A stretch of 64,000 nucleotides of DNA from Anisakis pegreffii (taxonomy: Eukaryota > Nematoda > Chromadorea > Rhabditida > Anisakidae), in NCBI GenBank assembly GCA_035041965.1, contig JAPYMA010001124.1:89872-153871 (forward strand). The letters are read 5' to 3'. A model generated the notes under the pieces. The model ran no database searches and was not told the DNA's origin. It worked only from the letters and a program-made list of their open reading frames with translations. Positions within the stretch are counted from its first letter, which is position 1. Each line of letters begins with the position of its first letter. Below, piece after piece: positions 1 through 13,396 of this stretch. The position numbers and the translations under genes were made by a program.

Positions 1-252
1 ACGTTTGTATGGCATGTATAGCCACCGTTCATTTATATGCATCACATACGTATAATCACACAATTTTTCTTCATAGATATTTCATTGAAGCAATATTGAA
101 CAGTACATTCTGAATTGACGTTAACTGCCGTGAAAATCTATTTCTACAAGACATTGCATATGTTCAACACATTTACGCATACGAAGAAATGTCCTCAAAT
201 TGATTCAGTGCTAAGAACAACTGATTCGAGTGATGCGGTAATAAAAAGAAAC

Positions 253-2681
253 GAACGCGCTGGTATCGGTTTGTGGACGATGTGATTGTGTATGAGCACG
301 ATCACGATGCAAACCGCTTCGACGTGACGACGTGTGTGATGGCCTGAAATTGATATGATTTCATTTGAAATTCTTCGAAACTCAATCCAATAAGCATCCC
401 AATGAAACCAGCAACGAATACTCACAATCTGCCACCCTGCGAGCGTCTCTTTTCACTTTCTCGTTCGCATATTTTACTCACTTTCTCGTAAATGCTCGCT
501 GCACAATCACCACTTTCCGTACACAGCCATAGTTCACCAGCACCGGTCGGCGCGAAACGTCCAACGCGCAAAAAGAAATACTTCTCCTGTTTGCCGAAAT
601 TCGATACCGCATTCATCTAACATAATAATTATATCATCTGTGTTATTGACATGATCTTCATTATTATTTCTGCCATATTACTAATAAAAGTGAGAATGAT
701 TACCTCCTTACAAATTCATTGAGTATTGGCAACTATAGTTTGCAATGAAAACGCATTTTGCATTGTACTCCACTACAGAGAAAGACGCATGGAACAAACT
801 TAGACGAAAGCAATCGTTAGTCAGCTTTTGTACACTTCATTCGTTTTAATTGCAACGCAACGTCACAATCAACAATAATCATTCGCATAGAAATGAGTTC
901 GCACAACAAAATTGCGTTTTCAATCAAACTAATAGTAAGCTCAAATTTATGTATGAAATGAAATGTTTCGCTCTGATTCATTTTCGATAACAACTTCACT
1001 TCATTGATTCAGTTCATTATTCATTAACTTTCAAATAGAAGATGGCTTTCAACTCCCACCGGAAATTCCATAAATTCATCGGGATGCAGCGGTGGAAATC
1101 CATTCGCAGATGCCGTTAACCCTCTTCTTGCAATGATTACGCTATGTGGATACATACACATCCTCAAATAATAAACATAAAAAGTCTCATACAACACAAG
1201 AATAATATAAAATATTCTGATACTCACAAAGTGAAACTTCGTTTCACTTGATCAGATTGCGACAATCAAATTTATTATCGAGACAAAAAAGTGAAATTAG
1301 AGATGAAACGAACCTCCTCTTGCCCAATAACTGCTCACTATATTTTGACACAACATCTTCCATGTTATCGACTCCTTTCGATTTCTTCCGTAATTTCGGT
1401 AATTTAACCATCTCCACATCCCAAGCAATCTTAAAATATCATTCTCCAATGAAGTTGCTTTTCGCAGTCAAACTCTTACCGGACAATGGTTCAGTGAACA
1501 CATTCGAACAGATTTCTCGCAAGTGACACCAAAAACTACCTCAAAGTATTCTTCTCTGAAAACTGGCCTTCCTAAGCGGGTGGCACGCGCTTGACGCGTT
1601 TTATCGATCAACTGTGAGAACCAATCCTCTAAATCGTCGGCGTCTGATAACGGCTTCAAGAAGAATGTCTCGTCGGGCAGCATCACTGAGATGCACTCTT
1701 TCAGTGTGCATTCGTACTGAAATCATTATGACTTCAAAAATAAGCTGACCTCAAAAACTTGAAATACTATGCAAAACAAAAGCACATCGAAAACATCGCT
1801 GAAAATTTTTGAAAAATACTGCGAAAATTTTCTGAAACAAATTGTAAAATTTGTATGAAAATTAAATTGAAAATCATATGGAAAATATGAAAATCTATTC
1901 TGAAATGACAAAATACCACGGCTTTGGAACTTTTCGAGACATGAACTATTTCCTTTCAATATTTCAATATGCAGTTCAGCAAATCTTCAATATGTATGTA
2001 TCCCTACCTCCACTCCGCCAATAAAAACAAGAACGAATCTCAATTTGAATATGAAGGGAGAGACATCATTATCGAATTCTTCATTCCAATTAAGCATAAA
2101 AAACAATTGTGTGCAACTCACATGCAAATGTATATCGAACGCTATCGATAAGTCGAACAAAAACTTTGGCTCTTTACCGCTTTTCTCATGATTCGTGGAT
2201 TTGTAGATTTCGAGTACACGATCCTTCAATACCGCATTATAAACCTTTTTCGACTTCTGAAAGCACGTCTTCTGAATAGAATAAAGGAAAGAAACATTCT
2301 TCCGATCAAATTCGCTCCAAAAAATGTACACATTCAAATTATCAACGAAACAAATTTTCACGCAAATAAATTTCAAATAAAACGTCACACAACGGACACT
2401 TCGTCATATGAAACTTCACTAGTTTGCAAATTTTTCCGTGACTCAAATGAACCCAAGAGTATAAGCTATACTGAATGAAAAATATCTCAGCCGAATTAAA
2501 AACAATTTGAAGGCAATTTCAGCAATACGATAAAGAGGAACTGAGTAAATGTTTTGACTGCATGGCATAAAAATTCAGATTTGAAAAAGCGATATCAGCT
2601 CACCAGTGGATAGAACCCGCCAGTGATGAGACCCGCTTTTGCAATACAATTCGTTTTAGCCTCTGCTGCACCGCTAGCCAT
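253..2681 (-). CDS. Insulin receptor substrate-like PH-PTB adaptor (ist-1/IRS type), 3' end off window
   Basis: Seven exons join in phase on the minus strand: 2681-2604, 2256-2122, 1716-1540, 1429-1314, 1162-1060, 616-426 and, less surely, 343-253. The ATG (MASGAAEAK) lies 13 nt after a TTTACAG acceptor. About 297 residues are visible. A PH domain covers about residues 18-110, with a core like VLEIYKSTNHEKSGKEPK and the terminal helix LEDWFSQLI. A PTB domain covers about 125-260 and contains FFLRVGRFAPTGAGELWL, which closely matches the IRS-type strand and less closely DOK. IRS proteins link insulin/IGF receptors to PI3K at the membrane: PH binds phosphoinositides and PTB binds NPxY of the receptor. 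After the PTB the frame becomes Arg/Ser/His-rich, the usual start of a disordered tail, and runs toward the left edge. YxxM tyrosine motifs, if present, would be outside the window. A DOK family member is the main alternative. The acceptor of exon 1162-1060 (TTTGAG) and the donor at 253 are weak. Confidence 0.84.
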
Positions 2682-2693
2682 CGAGGCGCAAGC

Positions 2694-2700
2694 CTGTAAA
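2694..2700 (-). promoter_or_regulatory. Candidate spliced-leader acceptor upstream of the PH-PTB gene
   Basis: On the minus strand TTTACAG lies 13 nt upstream of the ATG at 2681. Nothing upstream of it looks coding, so the site fits trans-splicing of a nematode leader. A cis acceptor following a non-coding 5' exon is equally possible from sequence alone. Confidence 0.4.
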
Positions 2701-5700
2701 GCAAACGCACAACCTACTGATACAATCAGTGATCACGTACAAATGACTCGTGAAAGTGACGCACAACGCTAAAGCTTCGTAACGATCAATTTTTAAAAGT
2801 ACAACACACTCCACTCCACTACACGTCACCTTCTGCTCCACAAATCGATTTTGCGAACGAACGTTCTCCGCCTGATAGTAATCATTGCAACACACACACA
2901 AACAGACACTAGCCCTCAAATGAACACACATATACACGCATAACTGAGCATTTCACTAATAATAGCTGCAGCATGGCACCTAATTAATTTTTTTTATCAC
3001 TTTACAAACACCTGCTCGTAAACCTCAATCCAAATCAATATTTGTTGAAGTTTTTTTTTCAGTCACTAGACGAAACCAATATTCCATGATTTGACGTCCA
3101 TATTTTATCGTAACTTTTTTCTTTGCGTGATATGTGTTCAGGTTTGCAGACTTCTAAACACCTAATATAAGTTGCTCGAAAGTATAAAGCAAGCATGTAA
3201 ACTACGAATGAATGAATAAATGCATTATCGAAATTGCAAAACAATGCACACTGTTCAGATGGCATTAATCACTAACAAATGTAAATTTTGCATTTATTCG
3301 CAAGAAATCCGATTGATTCAATTGCAATGAATTTAATCAGCTGAATGGCAGCAAACATTGCGTACGAAAGTGCGAAATGGAATGGAATAATTTTATTACA
3401 AACAAGAAGTGCTCAGTGCTCACAAGAAAACAAAATTCCACAATATGAAAATCAGCTGATCAAATGGACTGAAAGCAGGTGCTGCTATTTGGTGAGAATA
3501 TGTTTGTGTATGATCCAACTAAACGCAAACAACGCAGGTGTTGATGTCAAAGTAGAATTATGATATCGCATGACGTTCTATACAATAGATACACTATAAA
3601 CTACAAGAATCAAACGAACCGTGACGTTTAACTCACTCAAGTGTATCCGTCCTTCGAGAAATAATCACTCAAAGCGACAGATGTTTTTTGCATCCCTTTT
3701 AGAAAATCGTTTCTACTGAATGAACATTGCATGCAAATGAAATTCAGGAAAGGAAAGAATTCATAATTGACTTTTGAGTAACATAAAAATTCAAAAAAAC
3801 ACCTGCCTTGTAAGAACCTGGCAGCATTTAAGAACCTCTTTGAGATGGATGACAATGTTTAGAGCAATCATTAACATAATTCACATTCATTTACATTTTG
3901 CGATTTCAAATTGAAGCATATGATGGAGAGTTAATGACAGAAAAACGTTTTGATGCACTTGCAATATGCTCGAATTTTCTGAAAGTATACTCTGATTTTC
4001 TCACTCAATTCTCATCCGCAATTGACTCATGGTGAATGCTGTGTGTTAGGTGCACCAAATTGCACTTTTAGAGAATGAGTGGAAAAAAGTTCAAATAAGA
4101 AATGTTTGATGATTGATAATCATAATGTGTTGCACTCCCAATTGAACGAAACTTTCAGACTCATACACAGGAAATATCATATGATTTTATCGGATGAATG
4201 AAAGTAGATGGGCAATTCTTGGAATACATTAACAAGTCTCAGGCGATGAGTCAACAGAAACAAATTCAACATTTAATGGCAATCAAAATTACATATTCTC
4301 AGAAATGCATTATGCAAAAAATGCTCATCGCTAGCTACAACTGCAAATTCGAATGAAAGATTCGTTAGTATCGTCCATTCCATTTCCACTGAAAATAGAA
4401 TTGGAAATGAAAGAATCATTTCCATTTCTGAATGAGGTAAATGAATACTAGGATGAAAATTTTTTAATGCAAAAATAAAACTCGGAAAATTGCTCATTGT
4501 CAGGATTACATGCCTTTTGTTTGAAAACAATCTTCGTGTGAAATATCATCGCGAAAAAATTAATTTGAAAGGTGGTTGCATTAAATTCTCAGGAACACTG
4601 AAGTATGAACTTCGATTTTCTGGTCTCACTCTTTGAAAGTGCGTTTTTTTGATCGAAAATAATCTGTGTAAAAATTCGTCTCAAAAACACATTGAAAGAT
4701 GATGCTATTCACTCTGTTTTGTAGCCACCTTGCGCAAAAAAAACTATTTGACACACAAAGTTCCTTAAGCAAACTTTCAGACCGATTTTCTCTAAATCGG
4801 AGATAATCTTTTTCAGTAGCGACATCTTGAAAATTCTGAAATGCGACAATCATAAAATATGGCATTTTAGATGTTACGATATGATCTAGTGATCAAAATG
4901 ACAGTCTTCATGACTGTTTGTTATCAGATCAATGCATGTGATCGATAAATAAGACCACACTGTAAATAGGCAGTGCGAATGGCGATAGAATTCAATCCGT
5001 GTTTTAATGGCGCCTGTGGTGTCTTCGTTAAGTGCGATTTCAATTGACTTCATTTATCAACTGTATGAATTCGGTAATATTGGGCTAAAAGCAAATTGAC
5101 CAAGCCACATCTCAAACAAATTTTCCGAAGCAAAATTTTGCACGGGTATTTGTTTCTAGGTCAGACGGCACAATATTCTGCACAGAGATCCTCGGAATTG
5201 CGTTAGTCGAAAAAGATCTATCACCGTAATGAATAGGAATGAAGAACATTCTATTGAACTCTCTTGAGTGGTATTTTTACTCATCTGCGTTCGCATTAGC
5301 TCAATTGTGATCCACTTGAAGATATGGCCTTTTCAGGGTTCATTTGAAGAAATAAACTGAAATGTTCTTACCTGATAGGAAGGCAGGAGTTGATGAGCGT
5401 TTTCATGCTTACGATTAATATTGATAAAGTACGACAAACGACGTGAAGATAGCATATCCTCTTGTACGGCTCCTAATAGAGAAAACAATGATTTGCTATG
5501 TCAACGGTAACAGTAATGAGGGAAATAATACACACAACGAACATCAGCAACAATACTGACATTGAAAATAGAAACAGAAGTGAAATTGATCAATTGACGC
5601 AACAAAATCAAATTGTACGCAGCGAACAAATCATCGAGCGATACAAGAAAATGATATCGAGCAGCATAAGAAAATATTAACAAATGAAGAGAAGAACAAA

Positions 5701-5744
5701 CTAGAGAATAATATTTTACAATTAAACTTACGAACATCTTACAA

Positions 5745-5759
5745 ACACACACACACACA
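5745..5759. repeat. (CA)n microsatellite
   Basis: About seven tandem CA units directly visible in intergenic DNA. A similar short (CA)n tract occurs at about 63612-63627. Confidence 0.8.
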
Positions 5760-6659
5760 ACCAAATTATACGCTAAACGTTCACTTTGTATCTCTTCTTT
5801 GCGTTACATTTTGTAATAATTTAGAAATAAATTCCCTCTAACCTTGCAAAAAGCACACCACATATACGTAAGCCTAATGAGTAGATGTCACTTGACAAAC
5901 TAAATAATTACTTAGGCATTCACTGTCAATTTCATTCTCTCGAGTTCGTTCGCCATATTCAAATAAGCTTCGTCAATTGTGTATCTTGGACTGCTGAATC
6001 TCTTAAATGAATAGAATAAGATGAGCAATTTTCGTTACAAATAATCCCAAAAAATTGAACATTTAGGATGTCACATTCAACTGAATTGAAATAGCAATGG
6101 AGTTGTTCAATCTCTCTGAATTTGCTCAACTGGAACATCCTTCAATCATGTGCAACAAGTCAACAAATTTCAACCTAACATCGAAAATATTACGAAATGA
6201 TTCCCAGGATTAAGTGTAAACTTTCAACTGACTAATGAGAATGTTATACGCAATGAATCACTGAAATTTTATTGTTGTTGAATTTTTCAGCTGATAACGT
6301 AGGAAGATGTCGAAATAATGGATAATAAGTTGGAGATGTGTTTGGTTTACAGTTTGATGCTTTAGAACTCATTCTGAGTTGCATTGTAATGGTTGTTTTG
6401 ATAAACGGCTGCCTGCACTAACCACTGCCATTGCATTCGAATAATGATGAGCTTTATGTTACATAATGAGGATATGCTTGCATAGTAAAGGTTTTATCAG
6501 GTGTGGTATTTAGTTTAGAAAAATAATTATGGTGCTGTATGCACTGTGTTGATAACTTGAGATGATTGCAAATGCCTTGAAGCAGGTGTGCAGTTTGTGA
6601 GTGAGCAAGGAACACCACACACTTCGATGGAGAAGAAAACGCATTTGATTACGAAGTCA

Positions 6660-6790
6660 TACTCGACTGCTTGGCACTGCTTCATTTCAGTGCGAAGAAG
6701 GCTTAGGTCGGAGGCCTCCGGAACACCTAGGGCATGTCTGGGGCGCTGAACCCTACTCCCTACCTCTGCCAGCTTCAAGCCTAACATTGA
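6660..6790. other. GC-richer unexplained patch
   Basis: This stretch is clearly richer in G and C than its surroundings (blocks such as GGAGGCCTCCGG). It gives a minus-strand open frame without recognisable motif or neighbouring exons. It may be a fragment of an interspersed repeat or a decayed exon. I could not assign it. Confidence 0.25.
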
Positions 6791-9700
6791 CATCATGACA
6801 TGGAAGTATGATATTCACTGCAAAAAAGTGTTGAATCTAAGGTGACAATTTTCCAACAAAAAAATGATGTAATGAGTGTGAATTCCATTCAGAATATATG
6901 AGGCATTGATGAATGACACCGATGAGAATGGTTATGGCTTGAAGTGGAAACAAACTGAAAGGAGAACGAAACGAAACGGTAGGTGCCACAGAGCTAGCGA
7001 TGGATTAAACATGAATGTGACGATGAATAAGTTGAGGATGTTAGCAAATATATTGCACGAAGTGACAGATGAATAAGGTTGGCTTTTGAATATACAATTA
7101 GACAACTATGCGTTCGATAAGTAGCGTATTTGACTGCAATATAATTACACGACAGCGGTTCGTCGTTTGATCGGAAATGATGTATGTTAACTGATTTGCA
7201 GACTGCAAGAAGGAATCTAAGGAAAGCAGGCTCTTACATGACGATATTCGATGTCTTGTGTTTGTAGTTTCACTTTATGTTCATAACGAATTGCATTGTT
7301 AACATCATCGAATCAGTTCGCTTCTTTGCATAATGCTTATCATATGAATTCATCTAAAACGAACTCCTTTTGCACTGACGGAAATGCAATATTCAAACTA
7401 TGAATAATCAAGCGTCCGGAATGGCATAAAGAATGAATGCGTAAGGAAACTTTAAAAATTCATAGAAACGAGGCATCTATACTGAAGTTGTTTCAACACT
7501 GAGAACAATGAAGGTCTTCGGTCGTATTCTATACATTCAAGAATTTTCACAATCAACCCAAAGAATGTTGTAGGCTATCATTGATTGTTCGAAATATCAA
7601 TCTTTTCACTGACTCAACAATACTTCATTGCGCTTATCGCTCCATCCAAATGTGCGAATAAAAACTTTTCGAATCTTCTCCTCTTTCATCATTCAATCAG
7701 TCATTTCCTTAAATCGACAAAAAACACTTCCTGTTGCAACAAACCATATTGTCTGAAGTCAATAGCAACTCATCAATTTTCAAAGGTTAAATATCACTAC
7801 TTCGAGCGTATTCAATTTCTGTAAAAGTTAGAAATCTGAGAAAATAAAACGTGAACAGAATTTCATCGGATAATCAACGAAATGATGATTGCTGTTCAGT
7901 GATCACACAACAATGAGTGTTATAATACAGAGTACCTATTCGTCTTCAAAAAACATTTCTTCGCAGCATTAAGGAACGGCCACAGTCAAATATAAACACA
8001 ATATTGTAATTGTTCAATTTTCGATCTTCTAAGATGAATGTTTCGATCGAATATTTCTTAATTGAATTATTTTATTTCAATGGAACACAAATGAACAATT
8101 AACGTCTTAAATCACTGACGTTGAAGTGATGAAAAACAGCACGAAGTTGTGTGAACCTCTCTTAAACAACATTTTGGTGATCGCTGATTGAGATGTGCTC
8201 AAAGTGAGAATATTTCTTTTGGGAACATCAGCTAAAAGGTAAATCCAGGTATAAGAGAGCGAGTACAGATTCGCTTAATTTCAAGACGGTTTCTATTCCA
8301 ACACATTTGATTACACATGACGATAAACATCATTGCACTACAAAAAAAGTTACGCCAAGATGAGAATGTCAATTTGTGAAACAGTTTTGCAGACAGAATC
8401 GGGAATGGTACTTTTTTGATATCTATCTACAGTTTTGCGTAAACAACCGTCAGTGACCAGAATATGTCCTAAAAGCACAAATCTCAGTACCTCGAGAAGT
8501 GCAGTCGTCATTCTCACTCAACCTGAAGGAAATAATCTGTCAGATGTATGCAATGTGACATGCACATTTCGAATCTGAAATCAGATTCTTCCTACTGTCG
8601 GAGTACTTTATCAGAAAGGTTTTTTTGAAGTTCGCAGTGTAACTGTAACCGAGAGAGGTTATTTTTTCTATACTTAAGGAGGGAATCGGAAGGCTACTTT
8701 CAAGATTCGTGTTCCGCTTTTCCTCATCTATTCAAGTCATCCCAGTTCTTCCACAATCGACCACCCCTGTTTTCAATGTTCGTCACGATCCGACACAATG
8801 CACTAATATAAACGCACAAGACTATGCGGTCGTCTCGAAAAACATTAGGAAAATTACTGTTTACTATTTCTCGCGTTCAATTGTTTATCTTGCGCGAGGT
8901 CGGTAGGAGATAGAGCAGATCTGATTACAGATTCAGATTCTGCGTGTCACATTGCTTATAATCAGCATATTCTTCGCTTTGTGTACTCTTTCAGACAGTG
9001 AAATTCGTGCTTTCTAGCCATTTTAGGGATTTTGATGTCTAAAATTATCCCACAAAATGACATTCTCACCTTGCCATAATCTTTTTGTTGATAATGTGTA
9101 ATCAAACCTTTAACTTGGATAATTAATCTCCGTTCTTTTTGACTCACAACATAAAATACGCATGAAAATTGGATAATTGGAAATATCCAACACTATATGA
9201 TATCACTCTATGCCGACGGGATACTAAAAAGTTAATAACAAGGGACATAAGGCTAGTTAATCATGAATTGTTGCATATCGTCAACGTTTATTAGTACATA
9301 TCAACGATTTAATTAACCGATGACTCAAACTAATTCCAATTATAGTAGACTATTCCGGTATTAAGAGGGACGAACAATTTAAAAGTTTTTCATAGCGAAA
9401 TACAAATGATAATGACGATGAAATCATTTCATTCAGTCACGAGAGCACATCAGATTACGTAAAGAAGGATAATCATGGAATCATGCAAAAAAGTATAAAA
9501 CCAAATAATGAATGATTTTGAATGTGCACAAAGATTAAGAAGCACCAATTTGATGATATTATCATCGATTAACAATTCGATCAATCACTATTCTTCGATT
9601 TATGAAACAACATCACTTCTTACACCGTTCAAACGACAAAGATTTATTTTTTTGAAGTTAAAGAATCATTCATCGTTAGGAAATAACGCGACAAATTCAA

Positions 9701-10099
9701 TGTTTATTTCATATTGGGAATGAAATTCAAAGGAGAATAAGTGGATAAAGAACACTGTTGACTGCAACCAAACAAGATCTAACAGCTCTTTTGTTTATCA
9801 AAAATCTGTTTCATTTGCTTTTAGATTGGTTAACTTTGACTCATCGCCATTAAGTTCGAGGTTGTCAATAACAGATTAATCAGCCTCGTTTTTTCGCACT
9901 CAATGAACACCTCTCATGAAGACCAAAAACCAACGAAGGGAAGTTCCTGCTCGAAAGTGCCTTGAAGCAGTGTTTAAAACCGTTTATGTCTTGTCGATGC
10001 AAATTCAACTGAGCACACTTTCGCGACTTTTCAATAAAAAGAACAAGTACATTACAGTAAAATGTGGACGTTCTCTATCTTCGCCCCATCTACGTTCGA

Positions 10100-10420
10100 T
10101 ATTTGTTACGTACTCGGCCAAATCTCATTGTTTTCGTTCGATGATGGTATCTTATGTAGTTCTGCATACGGTTCCTTGAGGAGAGTTTGTGGTCGACCAA
10201 GTTTTTCCGCAGTGTTTGCTTGATTGACTTGTAATGTTCGGGGGCTACCGTATAGCCAGAGACTGTTTCTAGGGGCTTTCTTTCTGAATAAAACAATAAG
10301 TAAGCTACCTTTTCGGTATCGGTCTACGTTATCGGTTAAGCGTCGATCGCGTGTTCGAAGTTTGCGGCCACTTACGGTAGTCGCCGTCAAATTTGCCGAT
10401 GAAAATTCCGCCTCTGCGAG
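10100..10420 (-). pseudogene. Degenerate BEL/Pao LTR-retrotransposon gag remnant (DUF1759-like)
   Basis: Minus-strand reading shows pieces of the conserved BEL/Pao gag-like region in different frames. Near 10390 is a segment like FDGDYRKWP, matching the family motif F-x-G-[DN]-x-x-x-W. Near 10270-10200 is GYTVAPEHYKSIKQTL, and from about 10210 downward, in a second frame, LGRPQTLLKEPYAELHK, matching the family stretch before and after L-x-x-x-[FY]-G-R-P. The order is right, but at least one frameshift and several stops separate the pieces, so the copy is dead. No LTRs, protease or reverse transcriptase are visible, and the remnant is much shorter than a full element of several kb. Confidence 0.6.
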
Positions 10421-10774
10421 GAGATATAGCTATTTTTCTGATGCTATAGGGGTTGGCACATTCAAACCCACCGTATCCTCAAAATATCATCAGCTTCGGT
10501 AGATTGATCATGCTGTTACTCGATTGCATCGGGATGTGATTGCTTGGATTTACCGATACGTTTCCGGATGAGATTATAATTCAGATGAAAATATTAGGTG
10601 AACAAGTCACAACAAAAAGCACATGACTACTATCCGACATAAACTATCTCAATATCATACTCCGGCAAAATGTACCTCAATTGAGGACATTTTGATAAAC
10701 TATTTCAGTTTCTGCCCATCATCGTACAAGTAAGTTAATCACTTGAAGAAAAGCCTCCATACCGGCAGCTGCTG

Positions 10775-10813
10775 AAACTCGACCGTACGAGTCCCACTCA
10801 TACGGTCGAGTTT
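10775..10813. repeat. Perfect 13-bp inverted repeat with 13-nt loop
   Basis: AAACTCGACCGTA at 10775-10787 is followed, after a 13-nt spacer, by its exact reverse complement at 10801-10813. The surrounding 10.75-11.04 kb is GC-richer than the flanks and non-coding, so the hairpin may belong to a repeat fragment, perhaps of the same decayed transposon as the nearby gag remnant. Confidence 0.7.
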
Positions 10814-11310
10814 TTGAAGGATCTCCGAAGAGGTTCACAGGACAGAGTAAACCTCAGCCTGAGTCCGGTGGATGTCTCAACGTGCACTCAGAGTGAAGTT
10901 AAGTCTGTTGGCCGATGTCCAGGGTAAGCTTCATCTCACTTCAGTGAAAATAGCGATTATTCGCACAGCGAACTTCTTCAAATAATTCCCTCGGGCGAGA
11001 CCAACTCGTCGGACCGAGTTTTAGCAATTGCCCCGACGTCTCTCTTAAATGTTGATCAGAATTGTTGGAGGGTCACAAAAGACGTTCGAGTGCGCATTGT
11101 TTGATGTTGCATATGCTGTCCAGCAGATGAGAGAGTGATCATTATCGATTGATCTGTTGAGAAGCGTTGAACATATGGTCGGATCTTCCGTCGATAATAT
11201 AGGCAGTGCTAAATTGTTCAGTTGCATAATTAAATATCAGTATAAAATTTTATGTGAACGGTCTTCAGTCTAAATCTCAGTTTCAAAATTCTCCGTTTAT
11301 TGTATTCGCG

Positions 11311-11318
11311 TCTCCTAG
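11311..11318 (+). promoter_or_regulatory. Acceptor-like site abutting the LHPP start codon
   Basis: TCTCCTAG lies immediately before the ATG at 11319. This is where a spliced-leader acceptor would sit in a nematode. A cis acceptor cannot be excluded. Confidence 0.35.
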
Positions 11319-13396
11319 ATGGAAGCTGTTTTGCGGAATCCAATTCGTGGATTTTTACTCGATATAACCGGTGTGCTTTACAACAGTTCTCCGAACAGTA
11401 TCGGTCGTGCTATTCCAGGTTCGATTGAAGCCGTCAATAGGTAAGCGAGGTACGATGACATACTGTGCTTCATTATGAGCGTGTACCAAAGCAATCACAA
11501 ACACACACATTCCTTTGATATGCATTCAGTTGTCGAACATTGAATGTATCATTCGTTTGGATTGCGATGAATTATTGTTGGTTGATTTTATGTGCTAATA
11601 TGCACTATTCAGGTTATATTCTGAAAGTGTTGTGCGATTCGTTAGTAACGAGAGTAGCGAAACTCGACATGAACTCGCGAATAAATTGGGTAAGCTCGGA
11701 TTTAAGCTCAACGAAGAACATATCTTTACTCCAGCACCAGTTGCTGTCCAGTATCTGAAGAAGAATGGATTAAGGCCACATCTAATCGTACATAAAGGTT
11801 CATTTTAAATATGCAATTCTGTTCCTTTTCTTTCAAAAACAATTTGACGGTGGTGTTAAAAGCAGCTTACAATTAGTTACAATCGTGTTCATTTCAACAC
11901 TTTAAAGGTGCTGTGCAAGAATTCGCGAGTGTTGATCAAACGAACCCGAATTGTGTTGTGATGGGTGATGCGGAAGAGGATTTCACTTATGAGGCTATGA
12001 ACAGTGCGTTTCGTTTACTACACCAACTTGAAGATCCTTTAATCGTTACGCTCGGATTCGGGTAAAATTTTATCGAATAATCAGTTACCGATTGTCGGTC
12101 TCTTTTGAATGTTCATTGCTGAAATCACTTACAACTCACGAATCAAACATCTTCATTAAGGTCTTAAATTGGATCGACTTTCTATTCTATTGACAAACTT
12201 CGATCATTTCCTTTCAGCGATACTTATTTAGAAGAAGAAACAAGCAATTAAACAAGAATCAATCATTTTATTTCTTCTGCGGAATGATAAATTTCCTTTT
12301 CATTTGCAGGAAATTCTATCAGCGCGTCGATGGTCCTTGTCTTGATTTGGGTGGCTTTGCAAAAGCGTTACAGTATGCAACAGATGCTCGCATCGTTACT
12401 GTAGGTAAACCTTCCGAGAGTTTCTTCAGAGCGGCTATCGACGATATGGGATTGTCTAAGGATGACGTAGGTTTGAAAACTTCTCACAGGGTCGCAATAT
12501 CTTTTTGTAACATTCAAATATAATTTCTTGAAAATGGACTTTCGTGCTATCACGTTATTCTCGCCCACTATTTGTTACCTCTGTCCGGTTGACTAATCCA
12601 TTTTCTAATTCATTTATCGATTATTTTTATTATCAGTTCGAGCTCACAATCAGTCATTGAATGGCATTTCTACAAGTTTATGAATGTTACAAAACCAAAG
12701 TTATAATTGTTTCAATAGTATTTGTTCAACGACAGGTGATATCAGTTACAGGTCGTAATGATAGGCGATGATATAGTATCTGATGTTGGTGCGGCAATGA
12801 AAATTGGTATTCGAGCCGTCCAACTTCGAACTGGTAAATGGAGGTAATCAATTGACTGTTCTACATAGCTGTCATTAGATTGCTGAACCGAACCGTTACG
12901 AGCAAATGATATTATCGAAGTTTTTGAAACGGGTTTTGAAGTTTGAAATTAACGCTAGGTACAACTGCGCTATGCCATTATTCGTCACCGCGAGATTACG
13001 GTTGCATTCTGCTAAAAATAGTTACTAAATGATGTGGCCAGCAATTTGTTCAATGTGTTCAACTCAGTTTCACGTTTTGTACACGTTTGAAATATGGCTG
13101 TATGAAAGTATGCTGGATGTTACGGTATATCCAGCATATCGTTGATTATTCTCATGTGAAGCTTCATGACATTTGCTTCTTTCTGTGGCGAATTTTGATC
13201 GTGAAATTGCATCCTAAAACATTTACTGGTATCCATTTGTAATGCTAATAGTAAGCTTACAGGTGGTCACTTTGAATGATTGATGATCATTTGTTTTTAT
13301 AGGCCGGAATGGGAAGGTCATTCGATCAAACCAAATTTAATCGCAGATAACTTGAAGGAAGCAGTTGATACCCTACTCAAATTTGAAAGAGTATGA
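11319..13396 (+). CDS. LHPP: LHPP-type phospholysine/phosphohistidine inorganic pyrophosphate phosphatase (HAD superfamily)
   Basis: Six exons with matching phases: 11319-11440, 11613-11797, 11908-12061, 12310-12466, 12752-12843 and 13303-13396. Together they give 267 residues, against about 270 in vertebrate LHPP. HAD motif I is LLDITGVLYN near residue 15, with the nucleophile Asp and the LHPP-like D-x-[ST] variant. Motif II is RFVSNESSE near 47, motif III the Lys of VGKPSESFF near 190, and motif IV MIGDDIVSDVG near 210 binds Mg2+. The C2-type cap lies between. The family is cytosolic and hydrolyses pyrophosphate and N-phosphorylated amino acids, including phosphohistidine. Phrases such as NPNCVV, LRTGKWRP and ADNLKEAVD favour LHPP over the sister HDHD2. 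The gene looks intact, with no missing catalytic residue. It is convergent with the lysine-rich gene downstream. Confidence 0.94.

Larger units (their letters stand above)
2701..10080. other. Intergenic, no gene recognised
   Basis: AT-rich sequence upstream of the minus-strand PH-PTB gene. Open frames are short, low in complexity and lack splice-consistent neighbours or family motifs on either strand. It holds a short CA repeat and one GC-richer patch near 6.7 kb, listed separately. It probably includes the promoter and distal regulatory DNA of the PH-PTB gene, but no specific element can be pointed to. Confidence 0.5.
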
